Origin: Verrucomicrobiales bacterium
Lineage (GTDB): Bacteria > Verrucomicrobiota > Verrucomicrobiia > Verrucomicrobiales > DEV007
Reading direction: 5' to 3'
DNA: 64,000 bases
NCBI GenBank assembly: GCA_016795385.1
Contig: JAEUHI010000003.1
Span: 25,040 to 89,039 of the forward strand
The notes under the pieces are model-generated. The model made no database searches. It saw only the letters and a program-made list of their open reading frames with translations, and had not been told where the DNA came from. Of the stretch, positions 25,737 to 34,121 are shown in pieces. Numbering within the stretch: the first letter of the stretch is position 1; every line of letters begins with the position of its first letter. The position numbers and the translations under genes were made by a program.

Positions 25737-27200
25737 TCACAACGCGTTGAGCAGTCCCTGGACCGATTTCAGCTTCTTCGTAAGCTTCTTCACGGTGGCG
25801 GTTTTTTTCTTCTTCTTGGCCGACTTGATCTGCTTGAGCAACTTTGCGATCTCCGCCTTGTACTTCGCAATGAGCGCCGAATTATCAACCGGCGGAGGCG
25901 TGACAGGCCCCGAAGTAGGCACCGTGGCGGTGAAGACATCGACCAATCCGAGGGTATCCGCTGGAGAAACGGTCACCAGATCTGTCGCCTGGGAATGGAA
26001 GGCAACGAGCCCAACGTCGGAGGCATAGAACAATTGACCGAGATAGGTGAACAAGGGCGGAAAACTTTGAGCACCCGTCGACGAAACCGAAACGCGCGTC
26101 GTGGTGGAGAGTGTGCGGTCCCTCACGACGACGTCATCGACTCCGTTGCTGTCCCCCGAGACGAGTTCGGGAGAACGGGTGCCAAAAATCACATAACGCC
26201 CGTTCGCCGATATCCTCGGTCCGTCGGAATCGTTGCTGCCATCGACGCCGCTCGTGGCCACCGAGAGATGTTCGATTGCCCCGGTCGTCAGGTTCTTGAG
26301 GTAGATGCGCGTCCTCGCCGTCGCAAGCCCGAAGGTGGTCGAGCGCGAAGAAAACACCACCAGGTTGCCATCTCCGGAGATGTCGGGGAAAGCGCAGAAA
26401 TTCGGGGACTGCTGCCCGGCGGCCCCGATCGACGCCCGGATCGTCGTTTCGGCGGAACGGTTTCGAACGTAGATGTCCGAAGTATCGTTGGTATCGCCCG
26501 CCACCACCGCCGCGTAAGTCTCGAACACGACGATGTTTCCGTCGGAGGAAATGGCAGCGCGGTTCGAATCCAAGGCGATTTCCGCCTCAGCATCACTCAA
26601 AGAAACGCGACTGGTCGTGTTCGAGGAAGGAACATGGATGAAGATATCCGTGGCATCATTGAGATCCCCGGCCACAAGGTTCGTGGCAGCGGACTCAAAG
26701 GCGACAGTGCTCCCGTCGCCCGAGATCGCCGACCTCGATGAATTCCCATTTGCCTGGGCCCCTGCCGATGAGCGTGAAATCCGCGTGGTTGTCCCGAGGG
26801 TCCGGTCCCGGAGAAATACATCCGTAGCCGCATTCGTATCCGTGTCCGCCAGATTGGTCGCGGTCGAGGTGAAAGAAACATAACGACCATCGTCCGAAAT
26901 CGACGCTTCGTAGGAATCCCCGTTTGCGAGGGCTTCGCCATCGGTCACGGAAACGATTTCCAAAGTGTCCGACTCGGTATTGTATAGGTAGACATCCTGC
27001 TTGTTGTTGGTGTCGCCGGTGATCAAATCGGAGGCACCTGTGGTGAAGACGATGTAACGACCGTTCGGAGTGATGTCGTTGACCACGCTGCTTCCATTCG
27101 GCTCTCCGCCTGTGAGGCTGACGGTGACCCTCTCCGTTGCGGCGCGGGAAGAGACCGACATCAAAAGAAACAGGGTGACGAGAATGAGCGTAGACTTCAT
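25737..27200 (-). CDS. exported TolB/PD40-like beta-propeller protein with Lys-rich tail
   Basis: 487 residues. The ATG at 27200 begins a signal peptide (MKSTLILVTLFLLMSVSSRA). Seven or so repeats of the form ISDDGRYVSFTSTATNL, ISGDGSTVAFESAATNL, ISSDGNIVVFETYA, ISGDGNLVVFSS and ISANGRYVIFGTRS mark a PD40/TolB-type propeller; each is followed by a D-V-x-x-R-D-R strand. After a Pro linker the C-terminus is a short, very lysine-rich helix (about 45 residues, AEIAKLLKQIKSAKKKKK). It lies head to head with the next gene and interrupts the men cluster. Ligand unknown. Confidence 0.87.
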   Translation of the reverse strand: MKSTLILVTLFLLMSVSSRAATERVTVSLTGGEPNGSSVVNDITPNGRYIVFTTGASDLITGDTNNKQDVYLYNTESDTLEIVSVTDGEALANGDSYEASISDDGRYVSFTSTATNLADTDTNAATDVFLRDRTLGTTTRISRSSAGAQANGNSSRSAISGDGSTVAFESAATNLVAGDLNDATDIFIHVPSSNTTSRVSLSDAEAEIALDSNRAAISSDGNIVVFETYAAVVAGDTNDTSDIYVRNRSAETTIRASIGAAGQQSPNFCAFPDISGDGNLVVFSSRSTTFGLATARTRIYLKNLTTGAIEHLSVATSGVDGSNDSDGPRISANGRYVIFGTRSPELVSGDSNGVDDVVVRDRTLSTTTRVSVSSTGAQSFPPLFTYLGQLFYASDVGLVAFHSQATDLVTVSPADTLGLVDVFTATVPTSGPVTPPPVDNSALIAKYKAEIAKLLKQIKSAKKKKKTATVKKLTKKLKSVQGLLNAL

Positions 27201-27344
27201 GGCAGGAGATTCGGTTAGCCCAGACCGCTTCAACCCACAAGCGAAATCACCGTCACCTGGACCATTTCGGCCCTTCAAACTCCACGATTCAACGCGATGC
27301 CCGATGCCTTGCGTACCCACAATCCGCGATTATCGTCCGCTCTC

Positions 27345-28766
27345 ATGATCAGACTCATTCTGGCACTCTCCTCGATCCTTCTGGTATCCGGCTCCACGAT
27401 CGCACGAGGACAGTTTCCGAATTTTGCGGCCGCCGATCTGGTTCTCGGAGCCTCTGATTTTTCCTCGGTTGGCACCGCGGCACTGACTTCCTCGGGGCTG
27501 GATTCCCCGGTAGGTATCGCGATCGATCCCACCTCGGGAAAGCTTTTTGTCGTCTGCGTCAGTCAGAGCAGAATCCTGCGTTTCGCTGACCCAGCCAGTC
27601 TTGCCAATGGCGCCGCAGCCGAAGCCGTGATCGGGCAGGTGGACTTCACGTCCAGTGTCCGCGCGACCACGGCCGGCAATCTGCGCGACCCCTACAACCT
27701 TCACATCGATTCCCTGGGCCGTCTCTGGATCGCCGAGTATAGCAACAACCGGGTCCTGATGTTCGAAGACGCCTCGGATCTGCCGGTTTCCGGGGCGACG
27801 GCCGACCTGGTTCTCGGTCAACCGGACTTTACCTCGCGAGACCCGGGCACCTCGGATACGACCATGCGGAATCCGACGGCGGTTTTTGTAGATGCCGACG
27901 ACAACGTCTGGGTGGCGGACTTCAACAACTACCGCGTCCTGAAGTTCGCCAATGCCTCGGCGCTTTCCGATGGCTCGCCCGCCACATCCGTCCTCGGGCA
28001 GGAGGATTTCTCCGCGAGCAGTTTCAGCACGACAGCGGAGACGATGAAAGCGCCCGTCTCGGTCTTCGTCGATGCCGAGCGGCGCCTCTGGGTAGCCGCG
28101 AAAGATGATCACCGGATCCTGCGGTTCGACAACGCCGCCTCCCTCGCCAACGGAGCCCCCGCCTCGGCGGTGCTGGGGCAACCCGACTTCACCACGGGCA
28201 CGCGTGGGACTACCGCTGGCAAAATGTGGAATCCCAAGGCCGCCATCGTCGATGCAGCGGGCACGCTCTATGTCTCGGATGACGAAAACCATCGTATCCT
28301 CGTCTTCAAGAACGCGGCGGCGCTGCCAAACGGTGCTCCCGCCGATCGTGTCATCGGACAAGCGGACTTCATCACCAACACCTCGGGAACGACAAACAGA
28401 AAACTGCAATCGCCCTGGGGAATAGCGGTCGATGCAAAAGGAGCTTTGTGGGTCGGCGACGCCTCCAATCACCGGGTTCTGCGATTCTCAGCGGACCGTT
28501 TCGTCGCCGCACCGAAAATCAAGGGGCGGCTCCCGAAATCGACCGGCTCGGCACGGCTGCGGATCAAGGGCACGGCGACGGACCCCAGCGGGATCGCCGG
28601 AATCCGATTCAAGATTTCCCGCAAACCCACCCAACTTGCCACCGGCACCTCGATCTGGAAGTTCTCCGCAAAGCTCAAGCCCGGGGTGAACACCATCTTG
28701 ATTCAAGCGGAGGATCGCGCCGGAAATGTTTCGCCTCCCAAGAGGGTAAAAGTCAGGCTGAAGTGA
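27345..28766 (+). CDS. exported NHL-repeat beta-propeller protein
   Basis: 473 residues. The ATG at 27345 gives a signal peptide (LILALSSILLVSGSTIARG). Five to six NHL repeats are readable by their cores, such as RLWIAEYSNNRVLMFEDAS, VWVADFNNYRVLKFANAS, LWVAAKDDHRILRFDNAA, LYVSDDENHRILVFKNAA and LWVGDASNHRVLRFS, each with a VLGQPDFT-type spacer. The last ~95 residues are an Ig-like domain (LRIKGTATDPSGIAGIRFKI). Function unknown. With the divergent PD40 protein it separates the two men blocks. TTGCGT-N16-TATCGT just upstream is a possible promoter. Confidence 0.87.
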   Translation: MIRLILALSSILLVSGSTIARGQFPNFAAADLVLGASDFSSVGTAALTSSGLDSPVGIAIDPTSGKLFVVCVSQSRILRFADPASLANGAAAEAVIGQVDFTSSVRATTAGNLRDPYNLHIDSLGRLWIAEYSNNRVLMFEDASDLPVSGATADLVLGQPDFTSRDPGTSDTTMRNPTAVFVDADDNVWVADFNNYRVLKFANASALSDGSPATSVLGQEDFSASSFSTTAETMKAPVSVFVDAERRLWVAAKDDHRILRFDNAASLANGAPASAVLGQPDFTTGTRGTTAGKMWNPKAAIVDAAGTLYVSDDENHRILVFKNAAALPNGAPADRVIGQADFITNTSGTTNRKLQSPWGIAVDAKGALWVGDASNHRVLRFSADRFVAAPKIKGRLPKSTGSARLRIKGTATDPSGIAGIRFKISRKPTQLATGTSIWKFSAKLKPGVNTILIQAEDRAGNVSPPKRVKVRLK

Positions 28767-28803
28767 ACGACACCCGCCCCCCTTTCAAGAGCACTCATCC
28801 AGG

Positions 28804-29526
28804 TCAGGTGCGGCGAGCGAGGACTCCAACCATAAGCTCCAATACCTCCCTCCCCACCACCTCCGCCCCATCCTCCAAGACCCGATGCCCGGCTCCGGGC
28901 ACGACAACTTGGCGGAAATCCGGGAATACTGACGCCATCTCCGCGCCGAGGTGGGTGAAGCGGGCATCGTTTTCCCCGGTGATCCAAACAACCGGTCCAG
29001 AGAAACGCCCGAGACGGCTGCGGAGGTCCTCCTGACGACCGAGCGACCAGGTTTCAAAGGCCGTCGCGATCGCTTCGCGGCGAGATTCGAGCGCGACCTG
29101 GCGCGCTCGGAGAGCAGGCGGGACGTCTCCGAACAGCGGCTGGGCATTCCACTGATCGAGAAAGGCGTCCCACTCCATCGTGCGCGCCCGCTCCGCCCAG
29201 ATCGCGTCGGAGGTGCGGCGGGCGAGACGATCCTCGACACAGCACAGCCCGGGATGGGCGGAGACGATCACCGCACCGCTCCATCGCTCCGGAAACGCGG
29301 CGAGGGCTTGCAGGGCGAGGCGTCCGCCGAGGGAATAACCGGCGAGGATCGGCTTCTCGAGTCCGGCAGCGAGAGGTCCGGCCAGGGTGGCGGCGAAGTC
29401 GTGGAAATCGAGATGGACGTGATCCCAGAGGTCGAGGCGGTGAAGATCAGGACATCCCGGCAGATCCCAGTCGGCAGGGGTGCCGAGATTGCCGTGGAGG
29501 GCGAGGATGGCGGGCGACTCACTCAT
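28804..29526 (-). CDS. menH: 2-succinyl-6-hydroxy-2,4-cyclohexadiene-1-carboxylate synthase (alpha/beta hydrolase)
   Basis: 240 residues. Eliminates pyruvate from the MenD product to give SHCHC. Alpha/beta-hydrolase features: ILALHGNLGTPADW (oxyanion region), nucleophile Ser in LAGYSLGGRLALQALAAFP, acid Asp in WITGENDARFTHLG, and His in VPGAGHRVLEDG. The ATG at 29526 overlaps the menD stop as ATGA, an arrangement that supports the MenH call over a generic hydrolase. Confidence 0.9.
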   Translation of the reverse strand: MSESPAILALHGNLGTPADWDLPGCPDLHRLDLWDHVHLDFHDFAATLAGPLAAGLEKPILAGYSLGGRLALQALAAFPERWSGAVIVSAHPGLCCVEDRLARRTSDAIWAERARTMEWDAFLDQWNAQPLFGDVPPALRARQVALESRREAIATAFETWSLGRQEDLRSRLGRFSGPVVWITGENDARFTHLGAEMASVFPDFRQVVVPGAGHRVLEDGAEVVGREVLELMVGVLARRT

Positions 29527-31082
29527 TTTCCCCATTTCCAAAAGGCCTCGGTCTCGGCTTCATCGGGGACCGCCTCGATGAGGACGGTGTCGGGTAGATC
29601 GGCGGGGAAAGCCTCACCCGCATGCCAGAGACGGTATTCCATCCCCCACATCGCCGCCCAAGCCTCGAAGCGGAGCCTATGACGATTTTCGGTCACCTGC
29701 TTCTCGGCGGGTGCCATTCCCGCCATGGAAGGCAAACGTGAAAAGATGCGACCGCCACCGTTGTTGATCACGACGATCCGCCGTTTCGCCGGAGTGAGTG
29801 TCTCGAACAGGGCCGGGGCATTGAGATCGTAAAGGGCGGTGAGATCGCCGAAGATCCCCCACGATTCGGTTTCACCCTCGGAGAGGCCAAGAAAGGTCGC
29901 GACCTGGCCATCGATGCCGTTCGCGCCTCGACTGGAGAAGGCATGCGGATGCGGCGGATCGACCACGGCGAAAGAATTCCATTCGCGGATCGGCAGGCTG
30001 TTGCCGAGGTAAACGAGGGCGTGCGACGGGATCTCGCGGGACAACGCATGGACGAGCGCGGGCTCGGAGCGCGGGAAACGGGCGAAGGCAGCTCTATCGA
30101 AGAGGGTAGGATCGGCGATCCGACCCTGTTGAGTCGGGAGGACAAGGTGGGGAAAATCTCGGGCGACGATGAGCTGCGAGGATCGCGCGAGTCCGGAGAA
30201 TGGTCGCCGGCAGACCGAGAGCACGGGGATGTTCGCATTGGCCTCGAGATCGCGCCACAGGCGGAGGCTGGGCACGCCGCCGAGGCGGAGGACCTTTTGC
30301 GGCAGGGCGGGCTCGCCGTAGCGGAGAAGGGAGGCGAGGGCGGGACTTTCACGCAGTCCGCTCGTGGCCTCGGCCCAGACGGGAGCTCCTAACGAAACGA
30401 GAAACGCTTCGACGTCGGCGCGCCAGGTGGTAGGGATTTCTCCGAGGAGGACGAGGAGTCCGGCGCGGTCTTGGCAGAATGTGGCTGCGACTTCAGTCGC
30501 AGTCTTTGACAGAGCATCTTCGACTAGAGTCGAAGCCCCCTTCAGGGAGAGGGACCGCGATTCAAATTCCCACGACGCATGGCGATCCTCGGCACGGGGT
30601 TCGTCGAAGCAGACGTTGAGATGCAAGGGAGCATCGCGCGTCCAATCCGCGAGCGGAGCCAGATCCTCCGCCGTTTCCAGATCCAAAGCCATCGCATAAG
30701 GCCCGAAGATCCCCGCCTGCTCGATCGCCTGGGGGGCGCCGCTGCCACGAAAACTGGCGGGACGATCGGCGGTGACGAGGATGAGCGGGATACCGCTGTA
30801 AAAAGCCTCGATCGCCGCCGGGAGCAACTCGGCCGCGGCGGTGCCGGAGGTCGTGAAGACGGCGACAGGGCTGTTCGATCGTTTTGCAAGACCGAGGGCG
30901 AAGAAAGCCGCGGCCCGCTCGTCGAAATGATGCCAGACGCGGAGATCGAGATCCTGACAACGCGACAAAAGCGAACTCACGAGCGGCACGTTGCGGGCTC
31001 CGGCACAGACGACGAATTCCCCCACCCCGAGTCCGGCGAGGCGGCCGAGGACGGCTCCGGCGAGGATGGCATTCGGGGTCAT
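29523..31082 (-). CDS. menD: 2-succinyl-5-enolpyruvyl-6-hydroxy-3-cyclohexene-1-carboxylate synthase
   Basis: 519 residues. ThDP enzyme adding 2-oxoglutarate-derived succinyl semialdehyde to isochorismate. N-terminal half: VVCAGARNVPLVSSLL, HHFDERAAAFFALGLAKRSN with the catalytic Glu, VFTTSGTAAAELLPA, LILVTADRPASFRGSGAPQAIEQ. C-terminal half: NSLPIREWN, SSRGANGIDGQVATFLG, FGDLTALYDLNA and VVINNGGGRIFSRLP for ThDP-Mg binding. The ATG at 31082 lies five bases from a large inverted repeat that forms the leader. It overlaps menH by four bases. No Shine-Dalgarno sequence is free upstream. Confidence 0.96.
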   Translation of the reverse strand: MTPNAILAGAVLGRLAGLGVGEFVVCAGARNVPLVSSLLSRCQDLDLRVWHHFDERAAAFFALGLAKRSNSPVAVFTTSGTAAAELLPAAIEAFYSGIPLILVTADRPASFRGSGAPQAIEQAGIFGPYAMALDLETAEDLAPLADWTRDAPLHLNVCFDEPRAEDRHASWEFESRSLSLKGASTLVEDALSKTATEVAATFCQDRAGLLVLLGEIPTTWRADVEAFLVSLGAPVWAEATSGLRESPALASLLRYGEPALPQKVLRLGGVPSLRLWRDLEANANIPVLSVCRRPFSGLARSSQLIVARDFPHLVLPTQQGRIADPTLFDRAAFARFPRSEPALVHALSREIPSHALVYLGNSLPIREWNSFAVVDPPHPHAFSSRGANGIDGQVATFLGLSEGETESWGIFGDLTALYDLNAPALFETLTPAKRRIVVINNGGGRIFSRLPSMAGMAPAEKQVTENRHRLRFEAWAAMWGMEYRLWHAGEAFPADLPDTVLIEAVPDEAETEAFWKWGK

Positions 31083-31087
31083 GGGTA

Positions 31088-31161
31088 AAGGAGGGGCGAC
31101 CTTCCTGTCGCCCGTTTCATCGGTCCGTGTTTGCCGGGCGACAGGAATGTCGCCCCTCCTT
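31088..31161. repeat. 27-bp-arm inverted repeat in menD leader
   Basis: Arms at 31088-31114 and 31135-31161 match at 26 of 27 positions around a 20-base loop. In the menD transcript the 5' arm starts AAGGAGGGG and the 3' arm ends CCCCTCCTT only a few bases before the ATG, so the hairpin hides a Shine-Dalgarno-like sequence. It may be a REP-type mobile element or a regulatory hairpin. Confidence 0.92.
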
Positions 31162-31183
31162 GGGATCCCGTCCATACGAGTGA

Positions 31184-32197
31184 CTAAACCCCCAACAGCG
31201 ATTTCACCGAATTCCGCTTCAGCGCCAGCTCGCGCCACTCGCGGTCGAAGCGGCTGCCTTCCACGAGACCGACGCCGCTCGGCAGAAAGACGTCGCGACC
31301 GTCCCAGGAGAGATTCCGGATCGCGACGAGGGCTTGGAAATCCCCCTCGTGGAGCGCGCCGAAGGGAGCACCGAAGTGGGCGGGCACGCCGAGGCGTTTG
31401 CGATACTCGACGAGTTGGCGGAGGGCTCCATCGCCCCGTGGGCACGCTCCGAGGGCGGGCGTCGGATGCAGCACTTTGACGAGTTCGTTGAGGTCGGTCC
31501 CGGATGTGGTGAGACGGACGCGGAGGCGGGTGAGAAAATGGATCATCGACCCGAGATCGAGGAGGGTGCGCGGCCCACGCTCGACCGGCCCGAAGGGCGC
31601 CAACAAATCCTCCAGGTAGTCGGCGACAAGTTCGTGCTCGCGGATTTCCTTCGGATCGTTCGGAAAATCGTGGATCTCATGGCGCGGAGCAGTGCCGGCG
31701 AGAGCCATGGTCTCGAGGATGCCGTCGCGGACCGTGAAGAGCGTCTCCGGCGTCGCGCCGATGACGCCCTGCCCTCCCTCGCGATAGCCGTAGCCGCGGA
31801 GCGATTCCGGCGCGGCGATGATGGCCTTGACGAGGGCTGCGGGTTCGCCGCGATGGAGGATGCCTCGCTCGGTCAGGACGGGCACGGATTTTTTCAGTTT
31901 CCCGGCTTGGATGCGCTCGAGGATCTCGTCGAAAATGCCACGCACATCGGTGTCCCCGAGTCCAGACCACGCGATCTCAGGCAGCGGGGTGGCACCGTTG
32001 TCGGGGAGGAGGACGCGCAGGTCGCCCGTCTCGAAGACGCGGGCAGGGATCTTCCAAGGCCGCGGGTCGTCGAGCTCGAAGGTGTTGCGGTAGAAGGCGG
32101 TGGCGCCGTCGGTGGGAGCCGTCTCGCGCGAATCAAAGGGACCGAGACCGCAGAGATAGCGGCCCGGTGCCAATTTGATGAAGGCGAAATCGTCCAT
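31184..32197 (-). CDS. menF: isochorismate synthase
   Basis: 337 residues. Converts chorismate to isochorismate, the entry step to menaquinone. It is a chorismate-binding (ADC synthase fold) protein with a short N-terminal part. Motifs: GATPETLFTV, MALAGTAPRHEI, KEIREHELVADYLEDLL, HFLTRLRVRL, LHPTPALGACPRG and the C-terminal RNLSWDGRDVFLPSGVGLVEGS. The HPTPA and GAPFGALHEG sequences separate isochorismate synthases from TrpE/PabB. The position before menD supports this; separation from menD is only the 27-base-arm palindrome. Confidence 0.93.
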   Translation of the reverse strand: MDDFAFIKLAPGRYLCGLGPFDSRETAPTDGATAFYRNTFELDDPRPWKIPARVFETGDLRVLLPDNGATPLPEIAWSGLGDTDVRGIFDEILERIQAGKLKKSVPVLTERGILHRGEPAALVKAIIAAPESLRGYGYREGGQGVIGATPETLFTVRDGILETMALAGTAPRHEIHDFPNDPKEIREHELVADYLEDLLAPFGPVERGPRTLLDLGSMIHFLTRLRVRLTTSGTDLNELVKVLHPTPALGACPRGDGALRQLVEYRKRLGVPAHFGAPFGALHEGDFQALVAIRNLSWDGRDVFLPSGVGLVEGSRFDREWRELALKRNSVKSLLGV

Positions 32198-32384
32198 GAG
32201 GCGGAGCGGCGGCCCGGAATACGGGACGGGCCTTTCTCTACCAGTGGATTACGGACTTGGCAACCGCCGGGACGTGCGGGACGAGGGGAAAGGATTGCCA
32301 GGGTTGAGGACAAAAAAGTCAGGCCAAGCCGTCCAGCCCGGCTGGGGAACCATCCGTCATCGGCGGAAGGAACGAGTACAGGCC

Positions 32385-32545
32385 CCGGAGGGGCCAAAGA
32401 AGGTAGCCGGTGGCGGAGCGCAGCGGAACCACCGGACCACCACCCCGGAGAAGAGAACCCCGCCCCGGAGGGGCGGAAGAAGCGGACCGGCGGTTCCACT
32501 GCGCTCCGCCACCGGCTACCGTCTTTCGTCCCGTTGGGACGATTC
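32385..32545. repeat. dispersed GC-rich palindromic repeat, copy 2 (inverted pair)
   Basis: Part of the gene-free stretch 32198-32704 (507 bases). Arms at 32402-32435 and 32487-32520, 34 bases each, match at 32 positions and begin GGTAGCCGGTGGCGGAGCGC. Between them CGCCCCGGAGGGGCGGAAGA belongs to a 24-base segment found unchanged at 38371-38394. The remainder of the stretch holds only the menF leader and the promoter region of the next gene. Confidence 0.88.
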
Positions 32546-32643
32546 TGCTTCAAAATTTGCAGTAGATGGAACCTGGACATTCTTAACTCCCAAACATTCA
32601 TCGGGTTTCCGGCATAGCCTGACAATTCTGTCCCGCACCCGAT

Positions 32644-32671
32644 TTGCCAATGCCAAATCCTTTCGGATAGC
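32644..32671 (+). promoter_or_regulatory. putative promoter of pseudopilin-like gene 1
   Basis: TTGCCA (32644-32649) and GATAGC (32666-32671) are 16 bases apart. The paralogous gene at 40221 has the matching arrangement TTGACG-N16-GATAGA, which strengthens both. Confidence 0.45.
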
Positions 32672-32704
32672 CATGCCGCGGATCCGTTTGGTAGGATGGC
32701 ACCC

Positions 32705-33256
32705 ATGCGCTGGCTCAAGAGTGACTTGGCTATAATTCTACTCTTTCTCACAGTCATCCTCGCGGTGATCGTTCCTGCGATGTTTTCTGGAATCCCCGGA
32801 CACGGAAACCCCAACAGCCGGGCCGAGAACACGGCCTACAATCTCAAGAATGCGATCTCCGCTTTTTTCACCGAATACCGGGAATACCCGCTCCGCAGCC
32901 CCGATCTCGATATCACAGCGGACACGAGGCGCGAGCTGATGGACATCCTGCTGGGCGCAGAAAATGAACGAGGAAAATCCCGAAATCCAAGGGGCATTGC
33001 CTTCTACACGGACAAGGCGGCCAAGCCGACGGAGGACGGCCGATTCCGGAAAGGCATCCGGCTTGATTCGAACGGCGGCGGTGAACTCTGGGACACCTGG
33101 GGAAATCACTACCGCGTCCGGATGGACACGAATTTTGACAATCAAACGGAAGGTCCGGAATCGCCTTTCGCGCTCCTGCCCGAATCCATTCTGGTCTGGT
33201 CGGCAGGCAAGGATGGGAAATTCGAAACGTGGAAGGACAACGTGAAGACGTGGTGA
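32705..33256 (+). CDS. pseudopilin-like (GspG C-terminal type) protein, paralogue 1
   Basis: 183 residues. An N-terminal hydrophobic helix (LAIILLFLTVILAVIVPAMF) is followed by the pilin-like alpha spine (NLKNAISAFFTEYREYPL) and a beta region ending DTWGNHYRVRMDTN and ILVWSAGKDGKFETW, like the C-terminal domain of major pseudopilin GspG, where D-x-W-G-N-x-Y is hallmark. It lacks the G-F-T-L-x-E prepilin peptidase site, so it is not a canonical pilin. The second ATG (32705) is chosen: GGTAGGATGG gives a ribosome-binding site and the N-terminus then matches its paralogue at 40221. Role unknown. Confidence 0.82.
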   Translation: MRWLKSDLAIILLFLTVILAVIVPAMFSGIPGHGNPNSRAENTAYNLKNAISAFFTEYREYPLRSPDLDITADTRRELMDILLGAENERGKSRNPRGIAFYTDKAAKPTEDGRFRKGIRLDSNGGGELWDTWGNHYRVRMDTNFDNQTEGPESPFALLPESILVWSAGKDGKFETWKDNVKTW

Positions 33257-33282
33257 GGCAAACCCACTTTCCGAAGACCACT

Positions 33283-33361
33283 CCGTAGTGGTGACGTCCA
33301 CGTCGCCAACACGATCGGCACCTCTTCCGCAAGAGTGGCGACCTGGAGGTCACCACTACGG
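33283..33361. repeat. 26-bp-arm inverted repeat
   Basis: Arms at 33283-33308 (starting CCGTAGTGGTGACGTCCACG) and 33336-33361 match at 24 of 26 positions around a 27-base loop. It fills the gap between two exported-protein genes and looks like a REP/MITE-type element of the same style as the one before menD. Confidence 0.88.
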
Positions 33362-33437
33362 AAGGATGCTCGATCCCGATGAGTATGTCACAATCCAGCG
33401 CCTTGACCGCCGCATCCGGAACCGCTAACCAATCTGC

Positions 33438-34058
33438 ATGTCGCTCCTCCGTCTCCTGATCCTCCTCGCCGGGCTCTCCCCTTTCCTGACAGCCCACTCC
33501 GCGGAGCCGGTTTTCCAGTTCGAGACCGGACCGCCGGCCTGGCGCGGGGAGCGGATCGACCTGCCGCCAGGATTTGCTCCGGATCTCGGATGGACCGGCG
33601 TCGAGGAAATCCGCTTTGCTCCGGGGATGTTCGAAGCGGTGGCACCCGATTTCTTCTCCTACATTCTCGTCTTCCACCTCGCGCCGGAGAGTGATGTCTC
33701 GGAGGCAGGGCTGAAACGCGAACTGCTCGTCTACTACCGCGGTCTTGCCAAGGCGGTCATGGCCGGCAAGGAAAAGTCGGTCGAGACGAAGGATTTTGCG
33801 ATCACCCTGACAAAAACCGACGACACGACGCCCGCCGCTCCCGACGCCGCGCCCAAGGCGGAAGGCTGGACCGGCACGCTCGATTGGATCGAGCCTTTCG
33901 CGACGGAGCAAAAACAACGGCTTCATCTTGAGGTGCACGTTTGGAAAGAAGGCGATCATCCCGTGGTGCTCTCGTGCGTTTCCCCGGTCGATCCGGGCAG
34001 CGAGGTGGCTTGGCCCGCCCTGCGCGCCATCCGGAGGAGCTTCCGCATCGCGCCCTGA
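33438..34058 (+). CDS. exported protein of unknown function
   Basis: 206 residues. Signal peptide (SLLRLLILLAGLSPFLTAHSA), then a compact alpha/beta domain starting VFQFETGPPAWRGERIDLPPGFA and containing FFSYILVFHLAPES, ELLVYYRGLAKAVM and a final strand set VHVWKEGDHPVVLSC. No catalytic motif is recognised. The gene sits 63 bases before the DUF1549 cytochrome protein and may be in its transcript, so a periplasmic accessory role is possible but unproven. Confidence 0.8.
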   Translation: MSLLRLLILLAGLSPFLTAHSAEPVFQFETGPPAWRGERIDLPPGFAPDLGWTGVEEIRFAPGMFEAVAPDFFSYILVFHLAPESDVSEAGLKRELLVYYRGLAKAVMAGKEKSVETKDFAITLTKTDDTTPAAPDAAPKAEGWTGTLDWIEPFATEQKQRLHLEVHVWKEGDHPVVLSCVSPVDPGSEVAWPALRAIRRSFRIAP

Positions 34059-34121
34059 ACGCGTCCGCTCCATCCGCGAACGCGGCATTGCCCCAACGCG
34101 GGCGCGAGGCACCTTTTGCAG

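Noticed and set aside
30119..30143. Motif PTQQGR in MenD, similar in DNA to the hairpin after cca (CAACAGGGTCGGAT), suspected as an in-frame repeat insertion
   Set aside because: The segment fits the normal length and a G-R...D-P pattern expected in MenD, so I see no inserted residues; the match is short and may be chance.
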